Positions 26,698-40,239 of a DNA stretch of 64,000 nt are shown here, one piece after another. Position numbers and translations under genes: made by a program. Position 1 is the stretch's first letter, and the number at the start of each line of letters is the position of its first letter. The DNA comes from Lethocerus indicus. Taxonomy: Eukaryota > Arthropoda > Insecta > Hemiptera > Belostomatidae. The notes beneath the pieces were generated by a model, which was given only the letters and a program-made list of their open reading frames with translations, searched no databases and was not told the origin of the DNA. The DNA is taken from contig JACDQD010000006.1 of the NCBI GenBank assembly GCA_019843655.1, forward strand, positions 25,686,246 to 25,750,245, given 5' to 3'.

Positions 26698-26735
26698 TGG
26701 TTCAGTGGCTAGAGGCGGTAAGCGGAGTTCGATTC
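26698..26735 (+). repeat. tRNA-like A-box/B-box remnant (possible SINE head)
   Basis: TGGTTCAGTGG (26698-26708) matches a tRNA A box, and AGTTCGATTCA follows 17 bp later as a B-box match. The spacing is too short for a complete tRNA, so the anticodon arm appears lost. This suggests a degraded tRNA-derived SINE or tRNA pseudogene. Confidence 0.4.
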
Positions 26736-29700
26736 ACGTTTATAGGGCCTTATTACATGTAGCTCGTGGAAATACTAAAAAGTCACAGTTCAAGAAAGGA
26801 CATCTCTTTTAATCGGCGGCGGCTGTTTTTAGAAACGCAGCTCTAAAGGGCCCATATCAGGGTTCCAATTCCAGTGAGATTTTTTCAATAAATTTTAATT
26901 TTTAATATTAACGATGATTTGTACTGTAAAACGCATTAGTTGTCACACTCCGGTTGTGCTTTTATCCTGCAACAATTAGGGGACCGTAAAGAGTTTTCCA
27001 GGTACTGTTATATTGTGAATCGTTTCTTTTTATCGATGTCATCAGTCCAGGCAACCCTGTGCAGTTGATACTGTCTTGCAGCGTTAAACTCGATTTTAAA
27101 TATTTAAATTAATGCGACGTATATGAACGCGCGAAGACTTTATCTCGATGAAAAGAAACAACCTTCAAAAACGAAATGAGTTTGGGACAAGTGTAGATTT
27201 GTATTGAAAAAAATTTGAACTCTGCCGATTCGGGATCCGAGTCTCATGGCCACGGACGGCGATGACGGGAGAAGGTTGCGTAAGCGCCGAAAACTTGCGC
27301 TTTCCAAACGGCAGTTCAGACCATTGTACAGACTGACGTTTGTTACGTGATTGTAATAAAAGTAGTCGACCGATTACTCACTCGTGCCTTTTTGACGAAT
27401 ATAAAGACTATTAGAAATTTAGAGGAATGTAGTACAATCTTTGGTTTTAGTTGATAATAAGTCCGATACAACGATACCCTTAGTTAATACTATTCTAACA
27501 CACCGAATACAAACTAATTTGCTGTTTTAAAGATCAATGATTTGAGTATATATTTATGCCATAATTTAGGGTATGAGATTGTTCATTTCAGGACTTTGGG
27601 GAGAACACCCTAGAAGGCTAACTGCAGATTACTGTACTTCAGACGCGAGTCAAAGACGTTAATTTCGTACCCCTCCCCCATGTAGTAAATAGAATTTAAA
27701 CGTATTATATTGGGTTTATTAGGAGTAGTATGGGCAATTTTATACATCCCGATATAAGATACCGGTCCAGTAACTGATCTGGGGCAACGCACTGGGCGTT
27801 GTGCTCTTCTGCTCCGTGACCCCTCCCCTCCCACCCCCCCACCTATCGCAACACGCATACATAGACACACATACGCACGCCTGCACACATCTACACTCTC
27901 CGTCCTTATCTGTTCCACATACATCTTCGCTCGCTCTTTCTCGCTCTCTTCCCCCGTCCCACTCCTCTTTACATACTATCCGCCAACCCGCCGGAGATCC
28001 CCCCCCAGCCCTCTCGCTCTTTCTCTCTCGCCGGCTAGTTTCTTTTTTTTCTTCGTGTTTTTTCCTCTTCTCCTCATCTCCTGTTTTTCTTAATTTTTTT
28101 ATTATTTCGTTTCTCGCCTCCTTCTCCCCCCCCACCTCCTCCTCCACGTCCACAAGAAGGGAGGCGCGGGGGCGAGGAAGGAACCGGTTCCCTGGCTGGC
28201 TCTTGCTCCCCGACACCGAGACACCCACATACTGATGCAGCAGCCTCCTCTCGCTAAAACAGCCTCGTTCGTGCAATTTCTTATAGACATTCTTCACATT
28301 ATCTTCCTCGTAGGATATGGCGGAAAAGCGCTACGGCCCCCTAATAGTCGCCGGACTTGGATAGAAATTCGTTTCTCAAACCGCGTCGATATAACGGGAT
28401 ATTATTCATCGAATAAATATTTCCGGAATGCAACCGGGGCCCGATACATGTTGCGGTAAATGATCGAAATCGAAGCTATGTTATAAAAACGCGATAATTA
28501 TCGGTAAGTCGTTTACAGTCGCGTTTCGGCCAATAAAGCGGAATTATAGTCGAAGATAGTTAACTTGTGATGTGCCATCTTAAAGCGGGTCTATATGTGT
28601 CAGCTACAAATAGTTTTTTTCTTCCCACCATTTATGTAACAATAATCGGAGAGTCATTGTCAGATATGAAACACCAATAACAGAAAAAAAACACAAAAAT
28701 AACTGAAAAAAAGTCTCAAGGCTAAAGGTTTAATCAGTTTGAACCCGTCTGGCTCCGTTTCTATTTTTTTAATTTAACGCTAATTAAACAGTGGACATTT
28801 TTTATTCAACATGGTGGACTGTACTAAACTTTTTAGCATACGTTTTGCAGCACGGTACGCTTCGTATAAATTGGTGTAATTAATATCTCAGGTATTTTGC
28901 CCATCTCTAAACAGAGACCTCATTATCCGGTAACAGTTGTAGTAGTATGTTATTATTATTTTTAAACTAGGATGTTTTTTTCCCGAACCTTATCTGGCGA
29001 TAAACAAGTCGAAGGCGTCGAAGGATAAAAATTCATACGTAATAAATATTGTTTCAGCGATGATACTTCATATTTCAACATTGTTCCCATTCCTAAATAC
29101 TTGCAACTGATTAAAGTAGATATATTAGTTATTCATTAAGTCTTAAGTTGACTACGTATTGGCAGTTAAAGGGCAATTCCACGTGACGAAATGTCTACTG
29201 ACGATGACGAGAAGTCGAAATAAATGATTGAGACGGAGAATCGCAAGAGTGATGAAACAATAATGTTATTAATACCAACAAATTATTAACAAATTGGCTT
29301 TACAATATCGATGGGGGCTGTTTAGTATGGGTGCTAAAAATATTGCAGTTTAATTCAAAAATATTTTTTACAATAGCTTTAATTTATTATTCAGGCAAAA
29401 AACATTTTAACCGTATGCAGTCAGTGTATAATGCCAGGCATAAGGGCACAAGAGACGATCCGTTCGGCCGTTAATAGGAGATTCTTATGCATCTGTCTTC
29501 TAAAGTGCAACTAGAGATAAGGCCGAGGGTACCGCTCCCCTCATGCCTTCCTACTTTTATTCTCTTCTCCCTCTGTCCCTCTCTTTCCCTCCTTCGTTCC
29601 TCCGCTCTTCCTCCGTCTCTTTCTCCCATGCCAGACGGTTCAACAGACGTATGCAACATGCAGGCCCCCTCCTCCTTCCCCTCATCCTCACTTCACCTTA

Positions 29701-31816
29701 CCACACCCCGCCTAAGCAACTCCTCCCACTCCCAAGCAAGGTCAAGTTTAAACCACCTGTTTCTAAGAGAGTTTTATATTATTGATGCAATTATTGTCCA
29801 ACGAATATTTTCAATTGGTCCCTGACAGTAGCCGGCACCTGGAATGCGTTCTTTCAACAGACAGATAGCGGATAGATCTAATGCTGTTTGTAATCACTAG
29901 TGAGGTATTATTGTTCGGAGTTATTTACACTAGTCGACTGGCGACGAAGCCCTAACATTAGCGTGGCGACGAAATTGAAATAACGCAATGCTATATTGGG
30001 AATACAGTCCTTGAATCTCCCACTAAAAAAAACCTTAAACTGAAAAGTGAAGTTAAGTCAAACAAAGTCAAAGACCCCACACTTTACTGGGTAGTTTTTG
30101 TGAAGTTTAGATTCATAGTTTATATTTGTCCTCACCATAAGTCACAACTACAAAGGGGGTGGGCTTATTTGGAACATCCTAGGACAGATAAGCGCTTTCA
30201 TCGCTTTCATTTCTTTCAATACATTCATTTCGGTTAACCTAAGTTACATGGGACAATAATTTATAATAATCACTATATTACCTTTACAACGCGATATCGA
30301 ACGTAGAATGTATCCCACCTCAAGGTTTATAATAATGAGGTCATAAAATTCCAGCTATAGTTTCGGGAGCCCCGCTATTATGGACCTCCCATTGGGGGGA
30401 GGGGGAAATTACAGTTTTTGTGGGAGGCTAAATTTCGTGGGCGGTAGTGCCCGACATTTACTTTTCTCCCCTCTATACAGGGAGAAATGGGAGGGCAAAT
30501 CGTTCTACGGGGGCTTAAACAGAAGTTCTCCAAGTTTGTAGGTCGCCGGTGGGTATTGAGTGTTGGTGTAGCGTTGGAGGGGGTTTGTGGCCCAAAATTG
30601 TAGCCATATCCAGAGCGGAAGTTTTATCGAAGGGGTTGGAAAGGGGTGTAATTCTTAGTGATTTCCTGCCCGGGCAAACTTGGACTGACGGCGGCCGGTC
30701 GCGTTTTATTACGCAGTTCAAACAGCCCTTTGGCCGCTAACGTCGGTTCGTTTTCAAGAAGCCCGTGTTTTCCTCCGCGGCCGCCGTCCGCATAATCGGG
30801 GCCCCGTTGGGAAAAAAGAAACAATATTACGTCGTTCCCTGCTCGGTGATATTATTCGGGGGGCGTCCCGAAGTGTATTTACATAACGCCCGAAAAAGGC
30901 GTCGTCTACAAATACGATTTTCGTGCTCGGCGCGAGGACTGAAAAATTGATGCGCCCCCGGACCTACCCGCTCGATGACTAAGGGCGAATCCCTGGGAAT
31001 GACTTAGAATGAAAACTCAATTTAGTCCTCCGTCCTCCCCCTCCCGCCTGACCCTCTTTTCGGATGATTGGATCCGGAAAAATATGAAAGGCGGCAGCGG
31101 CCTTTTACAGGGAAGACGACCCGGTTATTCGACAAGAATATGATGCCGGAAATATGAACGTTAATTGAAATTGGGGAGTGGAAGAGTTGAATAATTGTTA
31201 TTACAGTGGGGCCTCGTTTATTCTGCCGATTTGAAACGTTAATGTATTTTTTAACTTTAGGAGGTATTTATGTTTATTCCTCTTCGTCTTTTATCATCTC
31301 CTTTTTTACAGTTCCCAACAATTCCGGATTTCGATTGGTGCTGAAATAGCTATGAAACTTTTGTTAGTATAGTTATACTGACGGCAACCGGTTTAGCTTA
31401 ATAAGACCCTATGTTACTTCAACAATCTTTGTCAGTTTCAATTATTCATACCCCACTAAATTGCTGACAGTCTAGCTTGAGGCCAAATTGTTTTTTCGAT
31501 TTAAAACAGTTTTACAATAAAGACCAAATACGCGATTGGGGGCTGGAAATCTCAACGCCTTATACTGTGCGGCCAATATGAGACATCTCACAGATATGTA
31601 AAAGAGGTTGGTAAAAAATCTACGGGATATAATTACCGTTACCCTTCTGCCGTTTCTCAAAGCTTCCGATTATCCTTGCCATATTTGCCTACGGCTTAAC
31701 GGTGAGAATCACGGCCGTCCCGGGTTCGGAACGATAAAAATATTTCAGGTACAGCCCAGATTATTCGTCTCTCATTGTCTAATTGTAAGACAATAAAGTT
31801 CAGAACCGATAGGGGG

Positions 31817-31819
<3 letters not shown>

Positions 31820-31851
<32 letters not shown>
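31820..31851. repeat. (GA)16 microsatellite
   Basis: Uninterrupted GA array followed by GGTGACGTGA. Confidence 0.9.
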
Positions 31852-31853
<2 letters not shown>

Positions 31854-34800
31854 GACGTGAGAGGCGGAGGATGCTACTCGCGGGATCATGGGAAACTTCC
31901 GGGACGTGAAGCGGCTTAATGTATTCACCGTATGCATATGAGGAAACCAGGTATCCGGGCCTAGGTACACATAGCTGGTAAGGGGCGGGGGCTCCTTTGT
32001 TTTTGCTCTTTGCAAGGGCGGATAGTTGGGGGTCGTCATTAACGGGCTGGGACCGTTATCCAACCCCTCCCCTTTAATACGGCGACTATTGTTTTAGGTC
32101 GACTTCCCTATCGTCCCGGCGTACGCGCGAACCGGTTTCGGATCTGCGGGGCAAAAAAATAAATTTTTGAAAAAATGTCTCGAGTTCTCGAGGCGGCATT
32201 GTTGTGACACGGACCTGGGGTGACGCTTGTTGTAGGGTGCGGCGGGGGTCGGACGCGTTAACTGGATTAGCCCCTTGGACCTGCCGTTTAATTATGAGCC
32301 CCCCATCCCCCCCTCAGCTCCTCTCTCTTTTTCAATTAAAAGCTTATACGGGTAGCGCCCCCCATTAACCTCCTCGGGAAATAACCGCTCCGATTTCATT
32401 TCCAGCCTCTATTTCCAACCACGATTAACTGTGAAAACTGCGTCCGGCCCGAGGATCAGCGGCGTCGGCATTTTTATTGTCGAATTACACGGCTCTGTAC
32501 CTCATTACGGCTCTATTAAAGCCTACTGCAGACAACTAGGTATTACACGCACAGCCTCTACTGCCGAATATATAGTACACGCGCTTATCGGAACATTTCC
32601 CCTACCATTGATCGGATCGAACCCAAAATGTCTATTAGTTAATCTGTACGTGATTTTATGATGAGGAGTGAACGACAATTTTGTACATTTTTTTTTGGAA
32701 TGCGCCTATAACTCCAATTAAATCAACCTTTTCAATGCCCCGAAGCATTACATTGATATGAATCTCCTTACGTTTGATTCTACAAGTAAATTAGAGGTTG
32801 TATTTTTAATATTACAATGTAATATTTACCCTCCACGAGATCAAAATTTAAAAATTAGTGTAGAAAACACCTAATCACATTTTCGTCGGACTTATTTATA
32901 AACAATTTTTTCTATCCAGAATATGCCGGTCTTTCAGCCGTACGGCAGACATTTCGGGCTTAAAAACGGTGTTCAAATAGTTATGATTTGCTAGGATATT
33001 TTTTATTGATTCGTGGCCATAAATTAAAAATATTATATATAATAGCGAATTAAATGATATGTCGTCATCGTTTCCTTGTCTGTTATCTCTTTCGAACGGT
33101 CATTGGGAAAGATACCGATAGAAATAGTCATATTCCTATTCCCCGTATCGTTAATTTTTCCCAGTAAAATAATGATTGAATATTTTCGCAAAAATTGCGC
33201 CTCCGATGCTGCGCTACAAAAAAAACTCTTCCAAGAAAGAACAATTACGACTTTAATGTTGAGCGCGATAATATTGAAGCTTTATCTTATTATTAAACAA
33301 ATTATAAATTATCGATTTTTATGTTTCCGATCGCAGTGGCAATCGGATCCGCACAATAAGCGGTACACTGAAAATTGTACGGATGATGCGGAAGATGAGA
33401 AATTGCCCGGACGATAACGATAGAGAATATTCGATTTTAAATGTGTCTTTCTACCGAGAAAAGAGTTTAATATCATTTGACAATAATGCGAACTAAGCCT
33501 TTGAACTGGTAATAAAACTGAGAATAGCTTATGATTTGATAAAGTGTTAAAGACTGGAAAAATCCGATAGTGAAATTATGCGGGTTTGAGTCCCAAATCT
33601 GCGTTTGGACGAAAAAAAGTAGAATAGGGAAGATTGTGTGATAACGGGGCTGCTATGGACTTTACTAGACGTAGACTATATGGCATCGGTTTTATCATTT
33701 TGTTGGATAACGTTCAAAAACAAACTTAGAGTAGAATGATTTAGAGTTATAAAGTCTTACAAAGTTTACTACGTAACATTCTTCTCTACAGGAATTTGAA
33801 TAACTTCTAACTGAACTTCGTATTCGGGCGTTGAATAGGCGATGATAGCCAAACTTTTGAGCTGTAGGAAATTTTTTTAAATTTTTCAAAAACATTTTAT
33901 AATTTCAAATCGTATTGAAAATTAAAAATCGGATTCCCGCTTAAAAGTAGAGGACAATAGAAAGTAAAGGTTGAGGCGAAATATAAATTCGTCGTCAGTT
34001 CGCATTTTGAGCTGCCCCCTAGGGAACCATTTCGGAACTATTTAGACAATCCAAGGCATTCCAATTTAAAAATAAAATTACCCGCCGGCAGGAATATGTA
34101 TTATTATTATGTATTTATATATATTATACAACTACTTATTAAGGTGTAACAAAAATATGTTTCATATAGTGATGCCTATTACAAATCAAAATTGACTGTT
34201 TTGTGAAAGTATTATTATTTTGATCTAATTGAAGATCTATTGGACATAACTAGTTGTATGATGACGGTAGTGTAAAGGGTATAAACTGGTTCAATAGATA
34301 ATGACGTAGTTGGCAATTAGTTTGAGAAAAAATTTAATTAAAAAAAAATCTCTTTTCGGTTGGAGCCTGTACACGTGGAGATTTCAATTCGGTCCGCGGG
34401 GCAGGTGGTAAAAACAAAACGTCTTGAACAATGGCGGTCGGGGGCGCTAGCAAAAAGTTGGGGCCGTCTTATCGGCGGTGGTAGGGGGCGATAAAGTATA
34501 CGCCGAAACGGACGGTGTGAAGTTTCGACGTGCGGGAGAACTTTAAATCGGTCGCCGGGTGGGGGGAGGGGGGATGTCATGCACCCGGAACACGCTGATA
34601 GAGAGGCCGAACCCCCGACCTATTTCACTTCTGGCGGACTTCACTTTAAAGTACCCTCCGACGTGTTTTTTTGTGCCCTTCGTTGCGTCCGGCGCGCGCT
34701 TAATTTTCAGAAATGAAAAAGGTGTAGTCGTCCCCTCAAAAAGTTGTAAAACGTTCAAATAAATAAGGAAAAATATAAATCAAGAACCTTACTTCCAGGT

Positions 34801-36699
34801 CATTTGTAAAGTATTTTTTAATCGTATTCAGTCATAAATTATAATCAGCTTAACTATTGGCGCAATTAGGCATCTAAATAATTTTTGTTGTCCATTTTTC
34901 ATTGCTCATTCTATATTAATACCGCTTTCAACTAGTCATTTCTATTCTCGTTTACGATTCACTTTCTTTCACTCGTATTGCTTTAGAATTATTCGCTTAT
35001 GAAATTAGCCAAGTAATAAAAAATTTAAATATAATTGTGTTGTTCTTGCATAAAGAATTATTTGGGGGCTATTAAACGGCGTTTACTCAGAGGCAGATTT
35101 ACAAAATTTATAACAACAATTTAAATTTAAAATTTAAACATTTTTGGCCTTAGTGCGTATACACCCAGAAATGTTGCGTGCACTGACATATAAGTGGAAA
35201 TATACCGGTCCAATGAAAGAATTTATGTAAGAATATAAACTATAGTGATGCCAATTGTGAATTTATTCAAGAGGCCATCTTGAATATTCCTGAATGACAG
35301 AAATTAGCTAGGGGTAGCACTATCAAGCGATATAATTACTTTTATAGAAATTGATTTTCTTGTTTTCCCCTTTGAATAAGCACAAAGTTCATCGCCGGAT
35401 AAAATATGAATGAACGTCTCATTCACCCTATTATAAAATGAATCGGTCCAATAAGGATTAACTCACACAAACACGAGCACGTGGGCGTAGTATGTATCTA
35501 TAATTACCATCCTGCAGTAAGTTTATAACTGAAAATTAAGGGTCGCCGTAGATTTGTCTGAATTTGTCAAAGTTGAAACCGGCGCCGGTAATACTTGTAG
35601 TGATTCGCAATTAAACGGGAGTGCATTTAATTAATTCGGAGAAGTCGTTTTAAAATATCTTTCCCGCTAGAGCTCTTTGGCAGAATAATCATTTATTTGA
35701 ACCTGGCTAATTTAAAGACATTTAAATTACTGTTTTAGTTTTAGCCGAAGAAGATTACCTTATCGAAATATATTGTGTGTATATATATATTCTAATTTCG
35801 GTATCGGAATTATACGATCTCTAATCGCATTAAGTTCAAATTTGCAAACGAATAAATTATGCCATGCAAGAAGAGTAATTGTGAGTGTTCAGATCACTGG
35901 GTTCCCAGTGGCGGATTTTGTAATCTACTGAAAATCTGAATTGATTTGATTTGAGTATATATTTATAAAATGTGTTTATGTTCAAGAAATGTAATATTAT
36001 AGTATTAGCTAACAGACTAATTTCATAAATTTTCCGTACGAGTCGTTCCAGGGCTAGTAATCGATATTACAATGGCGGGCTCAAATCTATCAATCCCGAT
36101 AACTTGGCTCGTTAGGTTTGTAAATAATGCATTAAATCGGACATCGTACCATCTACTTTATATGATGTTTTATCGTTTTAAATACAAATTTAAATTTGTT
36201 TTTATTAATTTTATTCCGTTCGTGATTGCGCAGGGGGGGGGGTGGAATTCACCGGTTAGCAAATAACACAGTAACTATTGGAACCGCCTCGGCCGAATCG
36301 ATAGGCTCTGAGAAATTCATATTAATTATTCAAATGGACCGTGGCGCCGGCGCCATTAAATTATAATATAAAATCGTTAACAATATTCCTGGGCGCGAAT
36401 GATAACAAATGAGGTACAACAAGCGCGGACAAAGTGTTTGCAGGGTGGGGGAGCTGTTGGTAACGGCGGGGGGTACGGCCCCGGGGCCCCGGGGGCCCTT
36501 AATACGGCGTATATGTTGAACAATAACATATACTGTGAGACGATGAGGGACTGAACAAACTAATTATTATAGTGCGTTCGCAGCGGCCAGCGCCGCCGAC
36601 CGCTAACTTGTTTTAGTATGCCGTTTCATATCGTACGCCCACGCTTCAATTTCGGTATTGTTATTAGTGCCGTCGGAGAGAGGGTTCCGAAACTATTAA

Positions 36700-36703
<4 letters not shown>

Positions 36704-36744
<41 letters not shown>
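36704..36744. repeat. (TA)n microsatellite at the retroelement insertion site
   Basis: About 20 TA units. A shorter TA tract at 42234-42249 abuts the right LTR. TATATA is a known preferred target of the 17.6/297/gypsy group. Confidence 0.9.
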
Positions 36745-36746
<2 letters not shown>

Positions 36747-36747
<1 letters not shown>

Positions 36748-36785
36748 AATTGAAGTTTGCTGTACCAGCCCATAAACTATCTATT
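36747..36785. repeat. 39-bp direct repeat, left copy flanking the retroelement
   Basis: AAATTGAAGTTTGCTGTACC... to ...CTATCTATT is identical to 42249-42287, and each copy follows a TA tract. It is far longer than the 4-6 bp target-site duplication of gypsy elements. Confidence 0.9.
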
Positions 36786-36978
36786 ACAAGAAATGATATA
36801 AATGCGTAATACAAGATAATACACGAGGAAGTGCTCACAAACTCAAAGCTAGCTATCAACTGCCGGGCTCTGCCCGGTTTACAATATATACGATCATCTT
36901 AACAAAGGGCTTTGCCAAATCTATACGTTGTTTATTTACATCTCTTAATGCCGTTTGGGCTCCTGGCCCCACTTAACT
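36782..36978 (-). repeat. 3' LTR of the gypsy-like element, missing its terminal 49 bp
   Basis: These 197 bp match 42034-42233. The left boundary is abnormal: instead of the LTR portion equal to 41985-42033, which carries the AATAAA signal, the sequence passes at TATT into a 39-bp flanking sequence. The three differences from the other LTR are single-base changes in run length (GGGCTCTG/GGGCCTCTG, ATACG/ATAACG, CCCC/CCCCC). Confidence 0.85.
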
Positions 36979-36986
36979 ACCCCCAG
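36979..36986 (-). other. polypurine tract
   Basis: A short CTGGGGGT run lies directly upstream of the left (3') LTR start AGTTAAG on the minus strand, where plus-strand DNA priming is expected. It is short, so the exact primer extent is uncertain. Confidence 0.5.
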
Positions 36987-37194
36987 ATTTGACAAACCCT
37001 TTGTTAAGGACTATTTACAGGTTTCAAATCCTACTAGCTAAAAGTCCGGGGAACAGGATTTCTTCTGTACTTCTCTCTCGGCTTGTACAATCCTGCATCC
37101 TCTTCTGTTCCTGTCGCCGGTCCTCTGCACGCTTTGACAGGAACGATGCTCATACGGAAAATAAACAAAATTAATAAAATAACATGAAATAAAC

Positions 37195-38300
37195 TTAAAT
37201 TAAAATCTTATCCTGCCGAGGAGTCCCTAATAATTTACAATTTTTCCGGCGATCGAGGTCGGGAATCCGTCCGCGGACTGTTCCCCTTATTCCACGCTCC
37301 CCGGATTGCCGCTGAACTCGATCGCCGACCTGTCTCCCGAACTTGAACTTCGTCCGCGAACCGTACTTTCTTTCTTTCTTTCCGCGGAGTCCGCAGCCCT
37401 TGAGGTGGGCGGTCTCGCGTCGCCCTGGGGTTGTCGGCCCTCTCAAGTCGTACCGGTTTCTGTTCAACAACCGCACGACCCGATACGGCCCCAGATACCG
37501 CGGATCCGTCTTCCTGCGCCGGCAGGCGTTCTTCCTGAAAACCACATCACCCGCGCGTATTCCTTCGAGCAAATTCCCTTCTGTTTCCGCGTTATGTCTG
37601 TCAGTCATTTCTGTTTTCGCTTTTACGATCCTGTCCGACACGCCCGCCCGTGCCGATAGGGAATTTGCTAAATCGTGCGGGTCTGACCCGTCGCGGAGTG
37701 TACACTATAGTTGTAGGCTAGGACGGCCTAGCCATTGCGTTCGTCCCCGTTAGACCTTTTCCGGCTTTCAGCAATTTAAATGCTCCGCGAGGGTCCCATG
37801 CAAACGCTCGATCATCCCGTGGGATTGCGGATGTCGCGGTGTCGTATAATGCCAGCCGATATCTAATTTTTTTAATGTATCACGGAGACGCTTGTTGTCG
37901 AACTCGCGGCCTTTATCCATAATTATTAAATTGGGCTTGCCTTGTGCCGCGAATCGTTCCAATAATGCCGTTCTAATTGCGTTCGCTGTTTTATTCCTAA
38001 TTCGCCGGGCGTAGGCTAGGCGTGAGTACTCATCAATCGTCGTGAGGTACTTTTCCTTTTCCCAGAAGAACACGTCTATCTGGACTCTCAAACCCGGCTC
38101 TGTCGGGGTCGGTGTAACCATCCGCGGGGCTTCTAGCGGTCTCCTAACATACTTTACTTGGTTACACACCGAGCACTCGCCGACAATTTTCTAATTGTGC
38201 CCAGCATGTTGGGCCAATAATATTCCCTTTCAGGTGGTCTAACGTTTCTTTCTCCCTCTGTGGTTAGTGATACCGGTATGGTAACTGTTAACTATTTCGC
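37195..38300 (-). CDS. integrase domain of pol
   Basis: An HHCC zinc-binding part is visible at about 38.28-38.15 kb (YHTGITNHRG, then C-x2-C in ECSVCNQVKY), split by frame breaks. The core at 38169-37768 carries the DDE triad: Asp in VQIDVFFWEKEKY, Asp in IIMDKGREFDNKRL, and Glu in SHGMIERLHGTLAE. The C-terminal frame at 37641-37195 has a GPY/F-like motif, RYLGPYRVVRLLNRNRYDL. Integrase joins the cDNA ends to the host target. The frames 38169-37768 and 37641-37195 are separated by a break. Confidence 0.85.
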
Positions 38301-38628
38301 GTTGGCGCGTCTCCGATTTTATGGTTTCCACCATCCTGTCGCAAACTATTAGCTGGCCGGTCCGTCCTATTTGCCCTGCTAGGTAGGCTGTAATCAGCCT
38401 CTGTTCCAGCTCTCGGGAATCGGTATACGCATGATACGATCTGTCCTGATCCAGTACCTGTCGTAAAATCTCTACTAACTGTTCGGTCGACGCGTCTGTC
38501 CCCACGCGAACTGTCGTTGTCCGCGTATGCGCATACCGATCGCGCTCCGTAGTTATTTCCGATCCCTGTACGCTCACTAGGATCAACTGATCCCGCTTAT
38601 CGTTGATTATTTGCGACAGTCGAGTCAC
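38239..38628 (-). CDS. RNase H-integrase connecting region of pol
   Basis: This 129-codon frame contains MTRLSQIINDKRDQLILVSV and LVEILRQVLDQDRSYHAYTD, and it ends in the NSYHTGITNHRG start of the integrase zinc domain. It lies between RNase H and integrase as in other gypsy elements, where this linker is poorly conserved. It overlaps the upstream RNase H frame by 4 bases, with a frame change. Confidence 0.65.
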   Translation of the reverse strand: MTRLSQIINDKRDQLILVSVQGSEITTERDRYAHTRTTTVRVGTDASTEQLVEILRQVLDQDRSYHAYTDSRELEQRLITAYLAGQIGRTGQLIVCDRMVETIKSETRQREIVNSYHTGITNHRGRKKR

Positions 38629-38689
38629 TCCTGACGGAAGGTCAGATTCTGGCTCTTCCGGGGTGACAGGTGGTCTCTCTCGGTCGTTC

Positions 38690-40120
38690 CTAGACCTCTA
38701 TCGCTAAACGCCCAGTCTCTCAGGTATCTCAGGGCGAATGGGGTATCTTCCTCTCCGGCCACCTCTGGCGTCGCGCCGTTTTCTCCGGCGTTGACATTCC
38801 TGGAGAGACAGTCTGCCACCACGTTCTCCGAACCTTGGTGCGATATCACGAAGTCGTACGCGGCTAGCCGCTCTTTCCACTTCGTGATACGCGCAGACGT
38901 CTCCTTCAGTTTGTCAACCCAGACTAACGGCTTATGGTCCGTCCGGACCGCGAACGATCTCCCAAACACGTACGGCCTGAATTGTTCTATTCCCCATACG
39001 ACTCCCAGCAGTTCGCGCTCTATCGTGCTATAATTCCTTTCCGCGGCCGTTAGTTTCCGACTCGCGAATGCGATAGGCCTGTCGCCATCCTCTTCCGGTT
39101 GGGAGAGGACCGCGCCTATCGCTTCTTGACTTGCGTCCGTCGTTATCACGAACTGCTGTTCGAAGTCGGGGAATTTCAACACGGGGGCAGAGCAAAGGGC
39201 CTCCTTACATCGTTCGACCGCATCCAGGACTCTTGCGGTGATGCTGAACTCCTTCCCCTTTTTCAGCATCGCCGTCAAGGGCTCCGTCATGTGGGCGAAC
39301 GACTGATGAACCGCCGATAATATCCGACCATACCCAAGAACGTCCGGACCTCCTTAACGTTCTTGGGTACCGGCATTTCTTATTGCCCTGATCTTATCCG
39401 CATTCGGACTCACTCCCGTGGCCGTAATCTCGTGTCCCATGAACTTTATTTGACCTACTGCCAACGTTGTCTTGTCGGCTGCGACCTTCAGACCAAATTT
39501 TTGATCCTCTCGAATAGCTTCCGAGGTGGCGTTCGTGGTCTTTCAACGTCTTGCTGAAGACCACGATGTCGTCCATGTATATCTGGACACACCCTCATCT
39601 AATCCTTCGAGAAATTCGTCCATTAACCGTTGGAAGGTCGCTGGGGCATTTTTAATCCGAATGGCATCCGTAGGAACTCGTAATGTCCACGCTCGAAACT
39701 GAAGGCCGTTTTCCACGTCTTCTGGATGCATACGTATCTGGTGATACCCGGACTTCAGGTCGAGCGTGCTGAACACTCGAGCACCCGCCATCCTATCTAA
39801 CATCTCTTCCAAGGGGCAGTGGGTACCTTTCCAGCCTAGTCCTACTGTTTAATTGCCTGTAGTCTACTACGACTCTATATTTCTGTACTCCATCTGCCCC
39901 TACTTTCTTGGGGACTACCCACAGGGGGCTACAGAATGACGACGTTGATCGCCGTATAATGCCCTGTTCTATCATCTCTTTAATATGTTGGCTAATTATT
40001 TCTTTCATTGCCTGTGGGTATCTACGCGGCTTAACATACACCGGTTTTGTGCCCTCAAGGTCTATGGTGTGCCGGACTCTGCCCGTTGCTGTTAACGGCT
40101 CCCCATCCTTATAAAACGTA
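38690..40120 (-). CDS. pol: reverse transcriptase and RNase H domains of pol
   Basis: RT segments are IIRRSTSSFCSPLWVVPKK and YRVVVDYRQLNSRT (about 39.86-39.99 kb), FSTLDLKSGYHQI (about 39.75 kb), KNAPATFQRLMDEFL (about 39.62 kb) and the catalytic YMDD at 39579-39568. RNase H follows with FVITTDASQEAIGAVLSQP, RNYSTIERELLGVVWGIEQF and VRTDHKPLVW (38.93-39.16 kb), with the family Asp/Glu residues present. The reading frame breaks near 39.81, 39.71, 39.65, 39.59 and 39.35 kb. Breaks at 39709-39712 (T4), 39649-39653 (T5) and 39592-39594 (C3) are in homopolymers where one or two missing bases would explain the shift. Confidence 0.85.
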
Positions 40121-40239
40121 TCACCATACCGGTCTTTAATTTTGCCTATTAATTCTCTCGCGCGGTTTGAGCGCTCTCAACCGCCGTGACCGCGACATGT
40201 CCGCGACCCTTTGTCCCACGCCTCGCGCTATACTGTCGG

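Noticed and set aside
27740..28297. 185-codon minus-strand frame with Lys/Glu/Arg runs
   Set aside because: A purine-rich strand gives few stops; low-complexity sequence with an opposing plus-strand frame of 144 codons.
36979..37194. env gene in the gypsy-like element
   Set aside because: Only about 220 bp lie between the end of integrase and the LTR, with no open frame of useful length.
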